Shown piece after piece: positions 43,472 through 51,228 of a stretch of 64,000 nucleotides of DNA (position 1 is its first letter; each line of letters opens with the position of its first letter). This DNA comes from Actinobacteria bacterium IMCC26207. GTDB taxonomy: Bacteria > Actinomycetota > Acidimicrobiia > Acidimicrobiales > Microtrichaceae. The translations under genes and the position numbers were made by a program. The notes beneath the pieces are model-generated. The model did no database searches. It was given only the letters and a program-made list of their open reading frames with translations, and had not been told where the DNA came from. The stretch is taken from positions 434,001-498,000 of the forward strand of contig LCZK01000009.1 in the NCBI GenBank assembly GCA_001025035.1, in the 5' to 3' direction.

Positions 43472-43495
43472 AGGGCCAACCCGCAAGGACCCTCC

Positions 43496-44302
43496 TTATG
43501 AAAGACAAATTTCTTGGAGATCTTTGAGCGGCACGTGGATCCAACCCTCGGTTTTCGCCAACCGCAACTCCTCCTCAGTCTCGGGCTGAGCAGTGCATCC
43601 ATTCTGAGCCGCCAGAGCGATAACTGCTGACAGCAGAGCATCGAGCGTGTGGTCCGAAGCAATGCAGCCGGCCTGCACTGCCGAGAGTTCCAGCCATGAC
43701 TCAGTAGCGCTAGACAACGAACTCATGATCTTTTCCCGAGCCAGGCGGGCCGGGTCCTGCGGATCCTTCGTCCCTCCCTTGTAACCCGGCTGCCCGATTC
43801 CCCAGACGCGAAGTGCGGCCGCCGGATACACCTCGAGCAACCTGCCGCTTCCATCACGAGGGGCAGCCTTACCCCATTGCTTGGCCCATTCCCTCTGCAA
43901 CAGCGCGCACCGCATCGCAACCGAGCCAAGCCGGTCCGCTGAAGCCGACATGGGTTGACCCCAGCCCTGATCTCGAACCCAGTCATCAGTTCGACGGTGA
44001 GTTAACGGCCGTCGATTCTCTGTTCCCGGCCAGACATCAAAGGTCTGATGTGCCTGCACGGCAAGCACAAAGGGTTCCGGCCAACCCAGTGGCGCATCCA
44101 CTCCAATGAGATCGACCTGCGTTCCTAACTCAATAAGGAACTCATCGGTTGCTACGCCCTGGGGCAGTTCAGCTGTCCAGGTAGCCGCCCTAGATCTAGT
44201 TTCACCAGATCCAGTTTCACCAGACCCAGCCTCAACGCGGCTCAACAGGACTAAGCCAGTGGACTTCGGTTGAGCCGCTAAATCAATTCCAAGCACTTGC
44301 AT
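43496..44302 (-). CDS. DUF429 family protein
   Basis: 268 residues from ATG 44302 (MQVLGIDLAAQP). The opening VLGIDLAAQPKSTGLVLL is the RNase H-like first strand of DUF429, and LIGVDAPLGWPEPF and LLEVYPAAALRVWG, then ASDHTLDALLSAVIAL with acidic residues near the end, complete the family. These are predicted nucleases without known targets. A loop near residues 25-40 has three diverged 15-bp units giving SGETGSGETRS. The start is only 31 bp from the divergent HIT gene. An upstream GTG at 44347 is possible but would overlap that gene. Confidence 0.78.
   Translation of the reverse strand: MQVLGIDLAAQPKSTGLVLLSRVEAGSGETGSGETRSRAATWTAELPQGVATDEFLIELGTQVDLIGVDAPLGWPEPFVLAVQAHQTFDVWPGTENRRPLTHRRTDDWVRDQGWGQPMSASADRLGSVAMRCALLQREWAKQWGKAAPRDGSGRLLEVYPAAALRVWGIGQPGYKGGTKDPQDPARLAREKIMSSLSSATESWLELSAVQAGCIASDHTLDALLSAVIALAAQNGCTAQPETEEELRLAKTEGWIHVPLKDLQEICLS
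44192..44236. repeat. Three in-frame 15-bp repeat units
   Basis: AGATCTAGTTTCACC, AGATCCAGTTTCACC and AGACCCAGCCTCAAC lie head to tail within the DUF429 gene and encode the SGET repeats. Confidence 0.85.
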
Positions 44303-44333
44303 AGTTGCCGAAACTACTTGCCTCCTCGTTGCA

Positions 44334-44780
44334 ATGTTCACCACCAAAGAGCCGCATGTTGATCTCGCTCACTACGCTGCTGCAATGGTCTTGCCACCCT
44401 CAACCTTTTCCCAGATTCCACAGACAGAGTGGATTGCCTCAAACGATGTTGGTTTTGCCATCTTCGACAGATTTCCGGTTACTGAAGGGCACACACTGAT
44501 TATCTCGCACCGGGTGATCCCAACTTGGTGGGATGCCACGTCAAGCGAGCAGGTGGGCCTGATGGAGCTTGTGACTCAGGTCAAGTTGATCCTTGATGGC
44601 AGGTTCGCTCCTGATGGCTACAACCTGGGCTTTAATGCTGGCGCTGCTGCAGGCCAAACCATTGACCATCTGCATATCCATCTGATCCCTCGGCGAACAG
44701 GCGATGTAGCAGACCCGCGGGGAGGGGTTCGATATGTCATCCCCGAGCGCGGCAACTACCTCATTGAGCCAACCGAGTAA
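44334..44780 (+). CDS. HIT-family hydrolase
   Basis: 148 residues. Histidine-triad motif HLHIHLIPRR near residue 118, preceded by NLGFNAGAAAGQTIDHLH and the earlier FPVTEGHTLIISHRV. HIT proteins split nucleotide phosphoramidates, AMP esters or dinucleoside polyphosphates. The C-terminal GDVADPRGGVRYVIPERGNY is the usual FHIT/HINT-like hydrolase extension in bacteria. Divergent from the DUF429 gene with a very short interval. Confidence 0.9.
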   Translation: MFTTKEPHVDLAHYAAAMVLPPSTFSQIPQTEWIASNDVGFAIFDRFPVTEGHTLIISHRVIPTWWDATSSEQVGLMELVTQVKLILDGRFAPDGYNLGFNAGAAAGQTIDHLHIHLIPRRTGDVADPRGGVRYVIPERGNYLIEPTE

Positions 44781-44806
44781 ATCGGACCGCTCAATTCAGA
44801 ACCGAA

Positions 44807-46498
44807 CTAGAACTCTGGCTCCGGATCAGTGAAGTCCTCGCCTAATTCCTCTGTGAGTTCCTGAGTCAACTCTTCGAGTGCTCGGCGGTGTTCGAGTCTG
44901 GGTCGTGACGAGACGAAATCGTTGAACACGGCATGCACTTCAAGGTTGTCTGCATCAATGCGAAACACGGCTTCTTGCCTGAACTCAGATGCTATGCGGC
45001 GGACTGCTTCGGTTTCGAGGCCCCAAACGACTAGCCCGTCCTCCCGATAGTCACCCTCGAAGCTGCGGCCGTCCGAGCGCACCACTGAGCCGCCGGCGAA
45101 AAGCAGGCGGCTGGCAAGGTGAGAAGTCTTGAGTTGATTCAGCATTTCGCCCTGACGCCGGCCGAAGGGGTTCCATGCAGTTAATGCATGGACCGGGCCA
45201 ACAAACGGCCATTCCTCAACCGCGTCGGGGCCAGAAAGATCAAGAAAGAGACCTTGGGTGACCTCGGCAAAGACGGCAGTCCTGGTGTAGGCATCCCATC
45301 GCGCTACCTCAATCGGCTCTGCTGCAACTCCGCCGTGTACTGCTGCAATCGTGGGCGAAATTTCACTCGCCACAAAGCGCACTCGTTCGTAGAGCGCCTG
45401 CACTTCTGCCACGTCGATCGTCTCTGCAACAAGATCGCCAGCAACTAAGACTTCGCCATCCTGCCAAAGCAGCTTCACAAATCCGTAGCCCTTGTTGAGA
45501 TCATTGATTTCGGCCAAGAGTTCGGGAGTCTGCTCAATGCCTTCGACCACAGTGGCAAAGATGCAGAGCCTGGTTGGATCACCTTGCAGCACACGTGCAT
45601 ACACCGGCGCCCCATACTCAGAGAGTTCGTAGTCGCCGCTTTCATCAACGACTAACACATCGGACCCGAAACATTCCGCAAGCACAGGCTCAACGGTGTT
45701 GACCTGCCAATGTTCCAGAGGGATCTCGAATCCGGCTGCGTGTAGATAGACGGTCAAGGCACCTTGCTGGAGCCGAATCGGCCTTTCCACGCCATCGCTT
45801 GACTCGAAGGGAAGGAGTACCGTGACCTCTCCTGGTTCGAGCGCCTCGATAACCGAATACAGCCACACTGGGCTGCAGTAAACGGTTGATTCGCCCGTGG
45901 TCTCGGCATTCAAGGAATGGCAATTTGCACCAAGCTCCTCCCAATCCACCTCTGCAGTGATCGAACCATCGCCGACACTCAGCCGACATGGTGGGATCGT
46001 TCGATCCTCGTCAAGAAACGGTCCGCCAGGTGCAGTCTTGATCAGCTTTGCGAAGTGATAAAAACCCTCAGCTTCAACAACTGCAGTTGCACCTTCTACT
46101 TGGTCGTACTCCTCGACCAGCGTGGCCAACCCCGGGTACCTCAGCTCACGCCACGGAAGCGTAAATGAGCCGCCGGCACCACGAATACTGATCAAGTTGG
46201 AGGACTCTCGATCGGTCACGCAAATCTTTGCAGAGCCTGTTCCGCCAGCGGCCAGCGGCCATGCCGCAAGGAGGCGTGGGGAAACTGTCCAGAGAAAATC
46301 ACGCTCTGCGGAACCGACTTCTAGCTTTGCCACCACCCGGCCATCGGTTGACCACCAGGTGCGAGTGGAGTCGCTAGACCTCAACACCAGCGAGCCCGAG
46401 CCAAAGCGCTCATCATCAGCGCAGAACGGAAGAACTTTCTGAGTGATTGCCTCCCACTCAGTCAGGTCAATCTCGCACTCAAATTCAAACTCGCTCAT
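44807..46498 (-). CDS. Three-domain protein: clamp-like, YbjN-like and DUF3293
   Basis: 563 residues without signal or membrane helix. Residues 1-258 look like part of a DnaN-type clamp: STDGRVVAKLEV, VSPRLLAAWP, LPWRELRYPGLATLVEEY and CSPVWLYSVIEALEPGEVTVLLPFES. Residues 262-392 match the YbjN/T3SS-chaperone-like fold (VLVVDESGDYELSEYGAPVYARVL, INDLNKGYGFVKLLW, LYERVRFVASEI). Residues 400-522 match DUF3293 (HALTAWNPFGRR, GLVVWGLETEAVRRIASEF). The tail is acidic. Each domain call is by eye; the clamp-like one is least certain. I know of no described protein with this combination. Next upstream on the same strand, 128 bp away, is a VWA gene. Confidence 0.55.
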   Translation of the reverse strand: MSEFEFECEIDLTEWEAITQKVLPFCADDERFGSGSLVLRSSDSTRTWWSTDGRVVAKLEVGSAERDFLWTVSPRLLAAWPLAAGGTGSAKICVTDRESSNLISIRGAGGSFTLPWRELRYPGLATLVEEYDQVEGATAVVEAEGFYHFAKLIKTAPGGPFLDEDRTIPPCRLSVGDGSITAEVDWEELGANCHSLNAETTGESTVYCSPVWLYSVIEALEPGEVTVLLPFESSDGVERPIRLQQGALTVYLHAAGFEIPLEHWQVNTVEPVLAECFGSDVLVVDESGDYELSEYGAPVYARVLQGDPTRLCIFATVVEGIEQTPELLAEINDLNKGYGFVKLLWQDGEVLVAGDLVAETIDVAEVQALYERVRFVASEISPTIAAVHGGVAAEPIEVARWDAYTRTAVFAEVTQGLFLDLSGPDAVEEWPFVGPVHALTAWNPFGRRQGEMLNQLKTSHLASRLLFAGGSVVRSDGRSFEGDYREDGLVVWGLETEAVRRIASEFRQEAVFRIDADNLEVHAVFNDFVSSRPRLEHRRALEELTQELTEELGEDFTDPEPEF

Positions 46499-46535
46499 CT
46501 ACATCCCTCTCCATTTTCCTGCTTCCATCTTTGCG

Positions 46536-46603
46536 CAGATTAGCGCTGTATTCAGATTGGCGCCGTAATCAGATTGACGCTGTAAACAGATTGGAGCTGT
46601 AGA
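46536..46603. repeat. Four 17-bp tandem repeat units, intergenic
   Basis: Units begin at 46536, 46553, 46570 and 46587, all starting CAGATT (for example CAGATTGACGCTGTAAA) with several substitutions between them. They lie between the VWA gene stop and the three-domain protein start on the minus strand. Because 17 is not a multiple of three they could not sit inside a gene without frameshift. Confidence 0.9.
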
Positions 46604-46626
46604 CAGTGCCGACAATCTGGAATGCC

Positions 46627-47352
46627 TCACTCGCGATCAGTGCGGTCATCTTCAGCGGGCTTCTCTCCCTCGAAGAAGTCGCCCTTATCGAAAAACTCAG
46701 AGTTACGCACCTTGCGGCGATGCGAGCGGGTCGAGGCAGACAGCGAGTCGAACGCCCTACCGGTACCTGCCGAATCGCCGACCCAAGATTGCGTGGAGCG
46801 CTGATCCATGCCCATTGAGGATGCCTCGCTGTACACATCCAGGGCCGCACTCAGGAATACAAAGGTCCAGCCAGCAGCCGAATGAGCATCAACGAGTTGC
46901 TTGATAGAAGCCAGCGTTTGCTCGCCACTGCAATTCTCATGGCCATCAGTGATGCTGACAAAGAGAATCTCTTCTGGGGGCAGGCTGTCTGAAGTTCGCT
47001 GGGCAACCCGGGCAGTGGCCGTTGCCATGAGCCGACCGGTGGCGTCGAGCAACGGTGTCCCACCTCGCGGCACAAAGGTGCTGGCATCGAGTCCCACCAT
47101 CTCTGCGATCGGGATTGCATCAGCAATCACCTCTTGAGGGTCGTTCGAATCAAACTGCACCAGTGTCATACGGGCATCGGCGCCATCGGCCTGCTGATCT
47201 GCGAGCAACCGGTTAAATCCCCCGACGACATCGCTTGCGATGCTCTGCATTGACCCTGAGCGGTCCAACAAGACGTAGATGTGCACCTCGGGAATCGAAG
47301 TTGCATCGGTAGGGCTCGCAGAATTGCTGGCGGCGTTGCTGTCGGTGTTCAT
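46627..47352 (-). CDS. VWA domain protein
   Basis: 241 residues from ATG 47352. After a Ser/Ala/Asn-rich N-terminus the von Willebrand A fold begins with VHIYVLLDRSGSMQSIASDV, the D-x-S-x-S metal site at residues 30-34, then GGTPLLDATGRLM and FVSITDGHENCSG for the other MIDAS ligands. No signal or membrane helix, so it is cytoplasmic. The C-terminus is charged (RRKVRNSEFFDKGDFFEGEK). Such proteins act as adaptors, often with AAA ATPases or toxins. It precedes the three-domain protein on the same strand and is divergent from the sigma-like gene. Confidence 0.85.
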   Translation of the reverse strand: MNTDSNAASNSASPTDATSIPEVHIYVLLDRSGSMQSIASDVVGGFNRLLADQQADGADARMTLVQFDSNDPQEVIADAIPIAEMVGLDASTFVPRGGTPLLDATGRLMATATARVAQRTSDSLPPEEILFVSITDGHENCSGEQTLASIKQLVDAHSAAGWTFVFLSAALDVYSEASSMGMDQRSTQSWVGDSAGTGRAFDSLSASTRSHRRKVRNSEFFDKGDFFEGEKPAEDDRTDRE

Positions 47353-47438
47353 AATTCTTCCCTCTGCTGGCAAAATCCTTGTGCTACTTGCTCAAGGAAT
47401 GTGCCCTCTCCATCCCTATGAGTCAGCGGAGGAAAGGA

Positions 47439-47464
47439 TGTGACTTTTCGTCTTTACTGTCACA
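47439..47464. promoter_or_regulatory. Inverted repeat before sigma-like gene
   Basis: TGTGAC (47439-47444) and GTCACA (47459-47464) form 6-bp arms spaced by 14 bp, about 22 bp before ATG 47486. The spacing is too wide for a CRP site. It may bind the adjacent regulator. Confidence 0.35.
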
Positions 47465-47485
47465 CCTTGTTGCCATACTTGTCCG

Positions 47486-48190
47486 ATGGGAGAAGGAACA
47501 GCGTTATCCAGTTCAGGTCAGGCAGCCATTGACTGGCTCAGCGAAGGCGGCAGCGGTAAGACCTCTGCTGCTGAGATGTATGCCCACGGACTGCTGAAGA
47601 AGGCGGGTATTACTGCGGCGCAAGAACCAGCCCAAGATGTGGTCCAAGAAGTGGCAATCAACCTGTGGACGTATCTGACCAAGCCACCACCCAAAGAGCT
47701 TGATACTCCCGTGGCCTATGCCAGGACTGCGCTGCATAACCACATCAGCAAGATCAAACGGGGGCAGACAACTGAACTCCCCGAGGATCTTGAACAGGTC
47801 GCCACCTCTAGCGACAGGGGCAAAAATTTCGAGCTACTCGTTCGCAGCAAGCTTGAAAGCCTCGGCAGAGAAGACCCCTGGCTCACCTCGGCAGCTCTTA
47901 GCTACTACACCCTGCTCATGCATCCAGAGTGCGCCGAGAACCTGAGCGAACTCCCCTCACCTGCGGCGGGTTCCACAGAGGCTCAGGCAAGATGTTGGAC
48001 AGCCCTATGGATTTCTGGCCAACGTGAACTGTTTCCACCCCGTGGAGCAGGTAGCGATCCCGCACTTCGCAGAAAGCGCGCCCGCTATATAGCTCAAGTG
48101 ATTCAACGGGTCGAGGAGGCGAGGGCCGCAGTTGCCTTCAGTCAGCAAGCCAAGACACTGCAAACTCAAAAAGGTGCGGCTCATGCCTAA
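47486..48190 (+). CDS. Sigma-region-2-like protein
   Basis: 234 residues. Residues 46-95 read EPAQDVVQEVAINLWTYL then LDTPVAYARTALHNHISKIKRG, the pattern of ECF sigma region 2 (A-x-D-x-VQE-x-F-x-x-LW ... AYLRRA-x-N). The expected region 4 helix-turn-helix for -35 recognition is not recognisable in the remaining 140 residues, which instead hold LESLGREDPWLTSAALSYY and ALRRKRARYIAQVIQRVEEA. It could be a divergent sigma factor or a protein derived from one. It overlaps the next gene by eight bases, so the two are made together. Confidence 0.5.
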   Translation: MGEGTALSSSGQAAIDWLSEGGSGKTSAAEMYAHGLLKKAGITAAQEPAQDVVQEVAINLWTYLTKPPPKELDTPVAYARTALHNHISKIKRGQTTELPEDLEQVATSSDRGKNFELLVRSKLESLGREDPWLTSAALSYYTLLMHPECAENLSELPSPAAGSTEAQARCWTALWISGQRELFPPRGAGSDPALRRKRARYIAQVIQRVEEARAAVAFSQQAKTLQTQKGAAHA

Positions 48191-49538
48191 TTCGGTCTAC
48201 CCACAACGGCTCTCACTACATGCTGAGGAGGACTCCCCAATCGCATTTATGGGCACGCTCTCTGGCCCTGCTGGCTCATCGCTCATTGAATACCCCGACG
48301 GAACCATTCTCGAGGTGGATCATCTTCAACCAGCACAACTCGTGCAAATCAGCCTGACCGGATCGATAGCGGGATCCGAACTCCTCTTGCATTTGATCGG
48401 CGAGCAGCGCATGGCCGAGGCCATCGACTGGATCGAGCTGGGGTCACAAGCACCCAAGATGCTCTCCGCTGAAGACTATTTCTATGAACCACCACCCGAT
48501 GATCAAGCCCTGTACGGCCAGAGCGCAGATTATTTCGCGGCCTTCGGATCTGCGGGAAGCATTCAGCGTGGTAGCGGAAGCCGCAAGGGATCTACCAGCC
48601 GAGCCGCTGCCGAAGTGGGCAATCTCGTTCGCACTGCAGATTTCCTTGGCGATACCCGACTCGAACCACTCGAACGGCTATTAGCGGGTGCTGAGTTCTT
48701 AGTACAGCTCGACACCAGAAGCTCCGTGCAGATCTTTCGGCCGTTCCAGACACAAGTGGTTTCGGCAATTGCAGATCTTGCTCCTCAGGTCAGCCGCGAG
48801 GAGTTGACTGAGCTGAGCGAAGGTCCGGATCAGTTACTGCAGTCTGCAATTGGCAACCTGCTAAGTGTTTCAAACCAGTTCCGCGAGCTGAAGTTCCCCC
48901 TTGAGCCGCTCCTTCGTGAACTAGAGGACCTGCAGCGTTCTGAGCCACCCGCCGCAGTATTGGACATGTCCGTTGCATATTCGTTATTCGATGCTTCCGC
49001 AAATGATTACGAGGACGACCACCAGGCCGCTGCACCGTTGAGGTCAGTCAGGCCTGAACCTGCGCTCATGCGGCACGAGCGGACAGTGGCAATCCCACCT
49101 CAGGTACCCGAGGATTACCGCAAGGATGAACAACTGCCTTCTGGCCTTTTTCGGGTGTCGGTCAGTTCCGCTCATTCTGGTCAATGGGTTCGCGCTCTGC
49201 GAAAAGAAGGGTTCCTACTGCTGGCCTCGGCCCCGCTTCTTCCCAATGGGCTGCTGCTCAGCGCAGACCTACTCATTCCTCCAGACCTCGATGAAGAAAG
49301 CATTGAGTTTGAGGTCGTAGAGAAGTCAGTTCTCACTGGCCAACCCAGGCAGCTAGACCTGATCCGAGAAGCCATTACTGCCGGTCGCAATGCGACGAGC
49401 GCTGCACGGCGCGGCGATGCAGACTCGGCGGCCGAGCACTGGGAAGAATGCGGTGACCTGTGGCAACAAGCTGGCGACTCCAGGCGCGCAACTCTTGCGT
49501 TTCAACTCGCTCAGTCAACTTTTTATAATCAGTCCTAG
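48183..49538 (+). CDS. Uncharacterised partner of sigma-like protein, TPR-like C-terminus
   Basis: 451 residues from ATG 48183 (MPNSVYPQRLSLHA), overlapping the previous gene's end. No signal or membrane helix. N-terminal 80 residues are beta-rich (AFMGTLSGPAGSSLIEYPDGT); the middle has long helices (VVSAIADLAPQVSREELTEL); the C-terminus AGRNATSAARRGDADSAAEHWEECGDLWQQAGDSRRATLAFQLA looks like one or two TPR-type hairpins. No family recognised. Its coupling to a sigma-like protein suggests a cytoplasmic anti-sigma or co-regulator, unlike the usual membrane-bound anti-sigma factors (inference). Confidence 0.5.
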   Translation: MPNSVYPQRLSLHAEEDSPIAFMGTLSGPAGSSLIEYPDGTILEVDHLQPAQLVQISLTGSIAGSELLLHLIGEQRMAEAIDWIELGSQAPKMLSAEDYFYEPPPDDQALYGQSADYFAAFGSAGSIQRGSGSRKGSTSRAAAEVGNLVRTADFLGDTRLEPLERLLAGAEFLVQLDTRSSVQIFRPFQTQVVSAIADLAPQVSREELTELSEGPDQLLQSAIGNLLSVSNQFRELKFPLEPLLRELEDLQRSEPPAAVLDMSVAYSLFDASANDYEDDHQAAAPLRSVRPEPALMRHERTVAIPPQVPEDYRKDEQLPSGLFRVSVSSAHSGQWVRALRKEGFLLLASAPLLPNGLLLSADLLIPPDLDEESIEFEVVEKSVLTGQPRQLDLIREAITAGRNATSAARRGDADSAAEHWEECGDLWQQAGDSRRATLAFQLAQSTFYNQS

Positions 49539-49567
49539 CTGCTCACTAGCCACAGCTGAGCTGCTCC

Positions 49568-51139
49568 CTACCCACCAATTGCAGAGTTCGCAGCAACAGT
49601 TCGCAACTGATCTGCATCATCTTGAAGAATCGCTCCTGCTTTGACCGAGGCATCAAGCGAAGTATTCCAAGCCGTTACAAAGCTCTGATGGTCAGGGTAC
49701 TGAGCAGCTAACTGCTCAGCAGTAAAGGGAACGGTGGTTCCGAAGAGACCACAAAAACTCTGGCCCACTTGACCCAAACCAGACAGGGTCGCAATCGGCA
49801 CATCAACCTGAGGTGTGCGAATACCTCCTTCGGCAATACCGAACTCGTTGCGCACATAGTTGGTCTGCGCAGTATCCAGATCTAGCTGTGGCATCGCCGC
49901 CGGTGCCTGACCGGTGATAGCCCAGGTACGAAGCGCCGCTAGCGCTGAGCGGACCACATAGGTATGCGGCCCGGCATTGATTGGGCTTGAACAGTTAATG
50001 ATGCCGAAGTACACCGATGCCGGCGGTGTGCTCATCGCTGCGAAGAGCTCAGCATCGGCCACACCCGAACCATCATCTTTGTCTCCGATTCCCAAACTGT
50101 AGGCATCGGCATGGGCAGTTCCGGGAACTTCCCACCCTGCAAAGAAGGCAGTGTCAGGCTGACGAGCCCGCGCATATCCGAGCCCGGCTCCCACTAAATC
50201 AGTTTCGGAAGAAAACACCAGCACGGGAACTTTGAGATCGGTTCGAGACAGGGTTGGGTCGGGGGCCGGCACAGGGGTTGCTGGCTCCGTTGCTAACGGC
50301 GCACCCTTTGCAGCACGGCTATGCACGAGGTACCCGTCAAAGACATCCGCTAGCGGAGCTATGGCATTGACATAGGTAGTCAGGCGGAACGCAGATTGTG
50401 ACTCCCCTGCTGCGAGCACCGTTGTGGGCTCAAACCCTCCAAGGACTTTCTGAGCATCAAACCAAACTGCGGCACCAGCTTGGCTAAAGATGTCGTAGCT
50501 GTAGTCATCACCCGGATGCACAAGTGGTTCATAACGAACAGGGTCAGCATTCTTCAGTGCAAGCGACGCTCCGAGCGAACTGCCGCCGCCGTAGATCCCA
50601 ACTCGCTGAGCCGATACGCCAACCCAAGCTGAGCCCGAGCGAATGATCTCGGTATGGGTATAGGTCCAGTCCGGATCAGCATCGAGACCACCAGAAACGT
50701 TGAGCCACTCGACCACAACGGTGCCGTCAAAGTCTGCCTCGTTGGCTGGACGACGAACCACAATGCGGCTGGTATACGGAGCCGAAGTATCAGGTGTAGC
50801 CGACCACTTTCCGTCTTCGCTCAACGGCTGTGCCGAGGTATACGAGGTTGCATCACCAGAGATGAAGAACTCTTCTTGGGTGTAGCCAACCGTCGTGAGA
50901 TCAAACTTTGGTGGGCCAAGAATTACCGTTCCGGCACCAGTGGTAATCGGCCCCTCTACTGCTGGCGTCGCAACTTTGCTCGGCTCGGGCGGGCCAGCGA
51001 GCGGTGCAACTGGCTTCTCGGTAGTCGTCGTTGAAGAACTCGCTGCGTCATCTTTGTTACTCGAACAGCCTGCGGCCATGACAGAAACGGCTGCTAGGCA
51101 CGCAATGATAACTAGCGGCCGAAACGTTGAACTCTTCAC
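49568..51139 (-). CDS. Secreted lipoprotein, alpha/beta hydrolase domain (Abhydrolase_10-like)
   Basis: 523 residues. GTG 51139 is chosen because AGGAGG lies exactly six bases upstream; it gives MKSSTFRPLVIIACLAAVSVMAAGCSS, a lipoprotein signal with lipobox MAAGC. A Thr/Ser linker follows, then a long hydrolase-like region: GTVVVEWLNVSGGLDADPDW and VGVSAQRVGIYGG, then VLAAGESQSAFRLTTYV with a Ser in a G-E-S-Q-S elbow, and a late PGTAHADAYS that could give the His. The pattern fits the Abhydrolase_10 group of uncharacterised secreted esterases. It follows the fadE genes downstream of ipdABC on the same strand, 89 bp away. Confidence 0.78.
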   Translation of the reverse strand: MKSSTFRPLVIIACLAAVSVMAAGCSSNKDDAASSSTTTTEKPVAPLAGPPEPSKVATPAVEGPITTGAGTVILGPPKFDLTTVGYTQEEFFISGDATSYTSAQPLSEDGKWSATPDTSAPYTSRIVVRRPANEADFDGTVVVEWLNVSGGLDADPDWTYTHTEIIRSGSAWVGVSAQRVGIYGGGSSLGASLALKNADPVRYEPLVHPGDDYSYDIFSQAGAAVWFDAQKVLGGFEPTTVLAAGESQSAFRLTTYVNAIAPLADVFDGYLVHSRAAKGAPLATEPATPVPAPDPTLSRTDLKVPVLVFSSETDLVGAGLGYARARQPDTAFFAGWEVPGTAHADAYSLGIGDKDDGSGVADAELFAAMSTPPASVYFGIINCSSPINAGPHTYVVRSALAALRTWAITGQAPAAMPQLDLDTAQTNYVRNEFGIAEGGIRTPQVDVPIATLSGLGQVGQSFCGLFGTTVPFTAEQLAAQYPDHQSFVTAWNTSLDASVKAGAILQDDADQLRTVAANSAIGG

Positions 51140-51228
51140 TAGATGCCTCCTCGGCTTTGCGAACATTCCCCCGGAACTCCTGCCGGACTCTATATGGTCG
51201 ATTCGGCAAGATGACCTATTTGGAAGGT

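Larger units (their letters stand above)
43105..43495. other. Gene-free stretch with hairpin and repeats
   Basis: 390 bp without a gene. It has a small palindrome GTGAC-t-GTCAC (43230-43240), a large 10-bp-arm hairpin (43403-43442), a 16-bp direct duplication, and on the minus strand AAGGAGGG near 43488 with no credible start codon after it. A structured RNA or decayed gene is possible. Confidence 0.5.
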
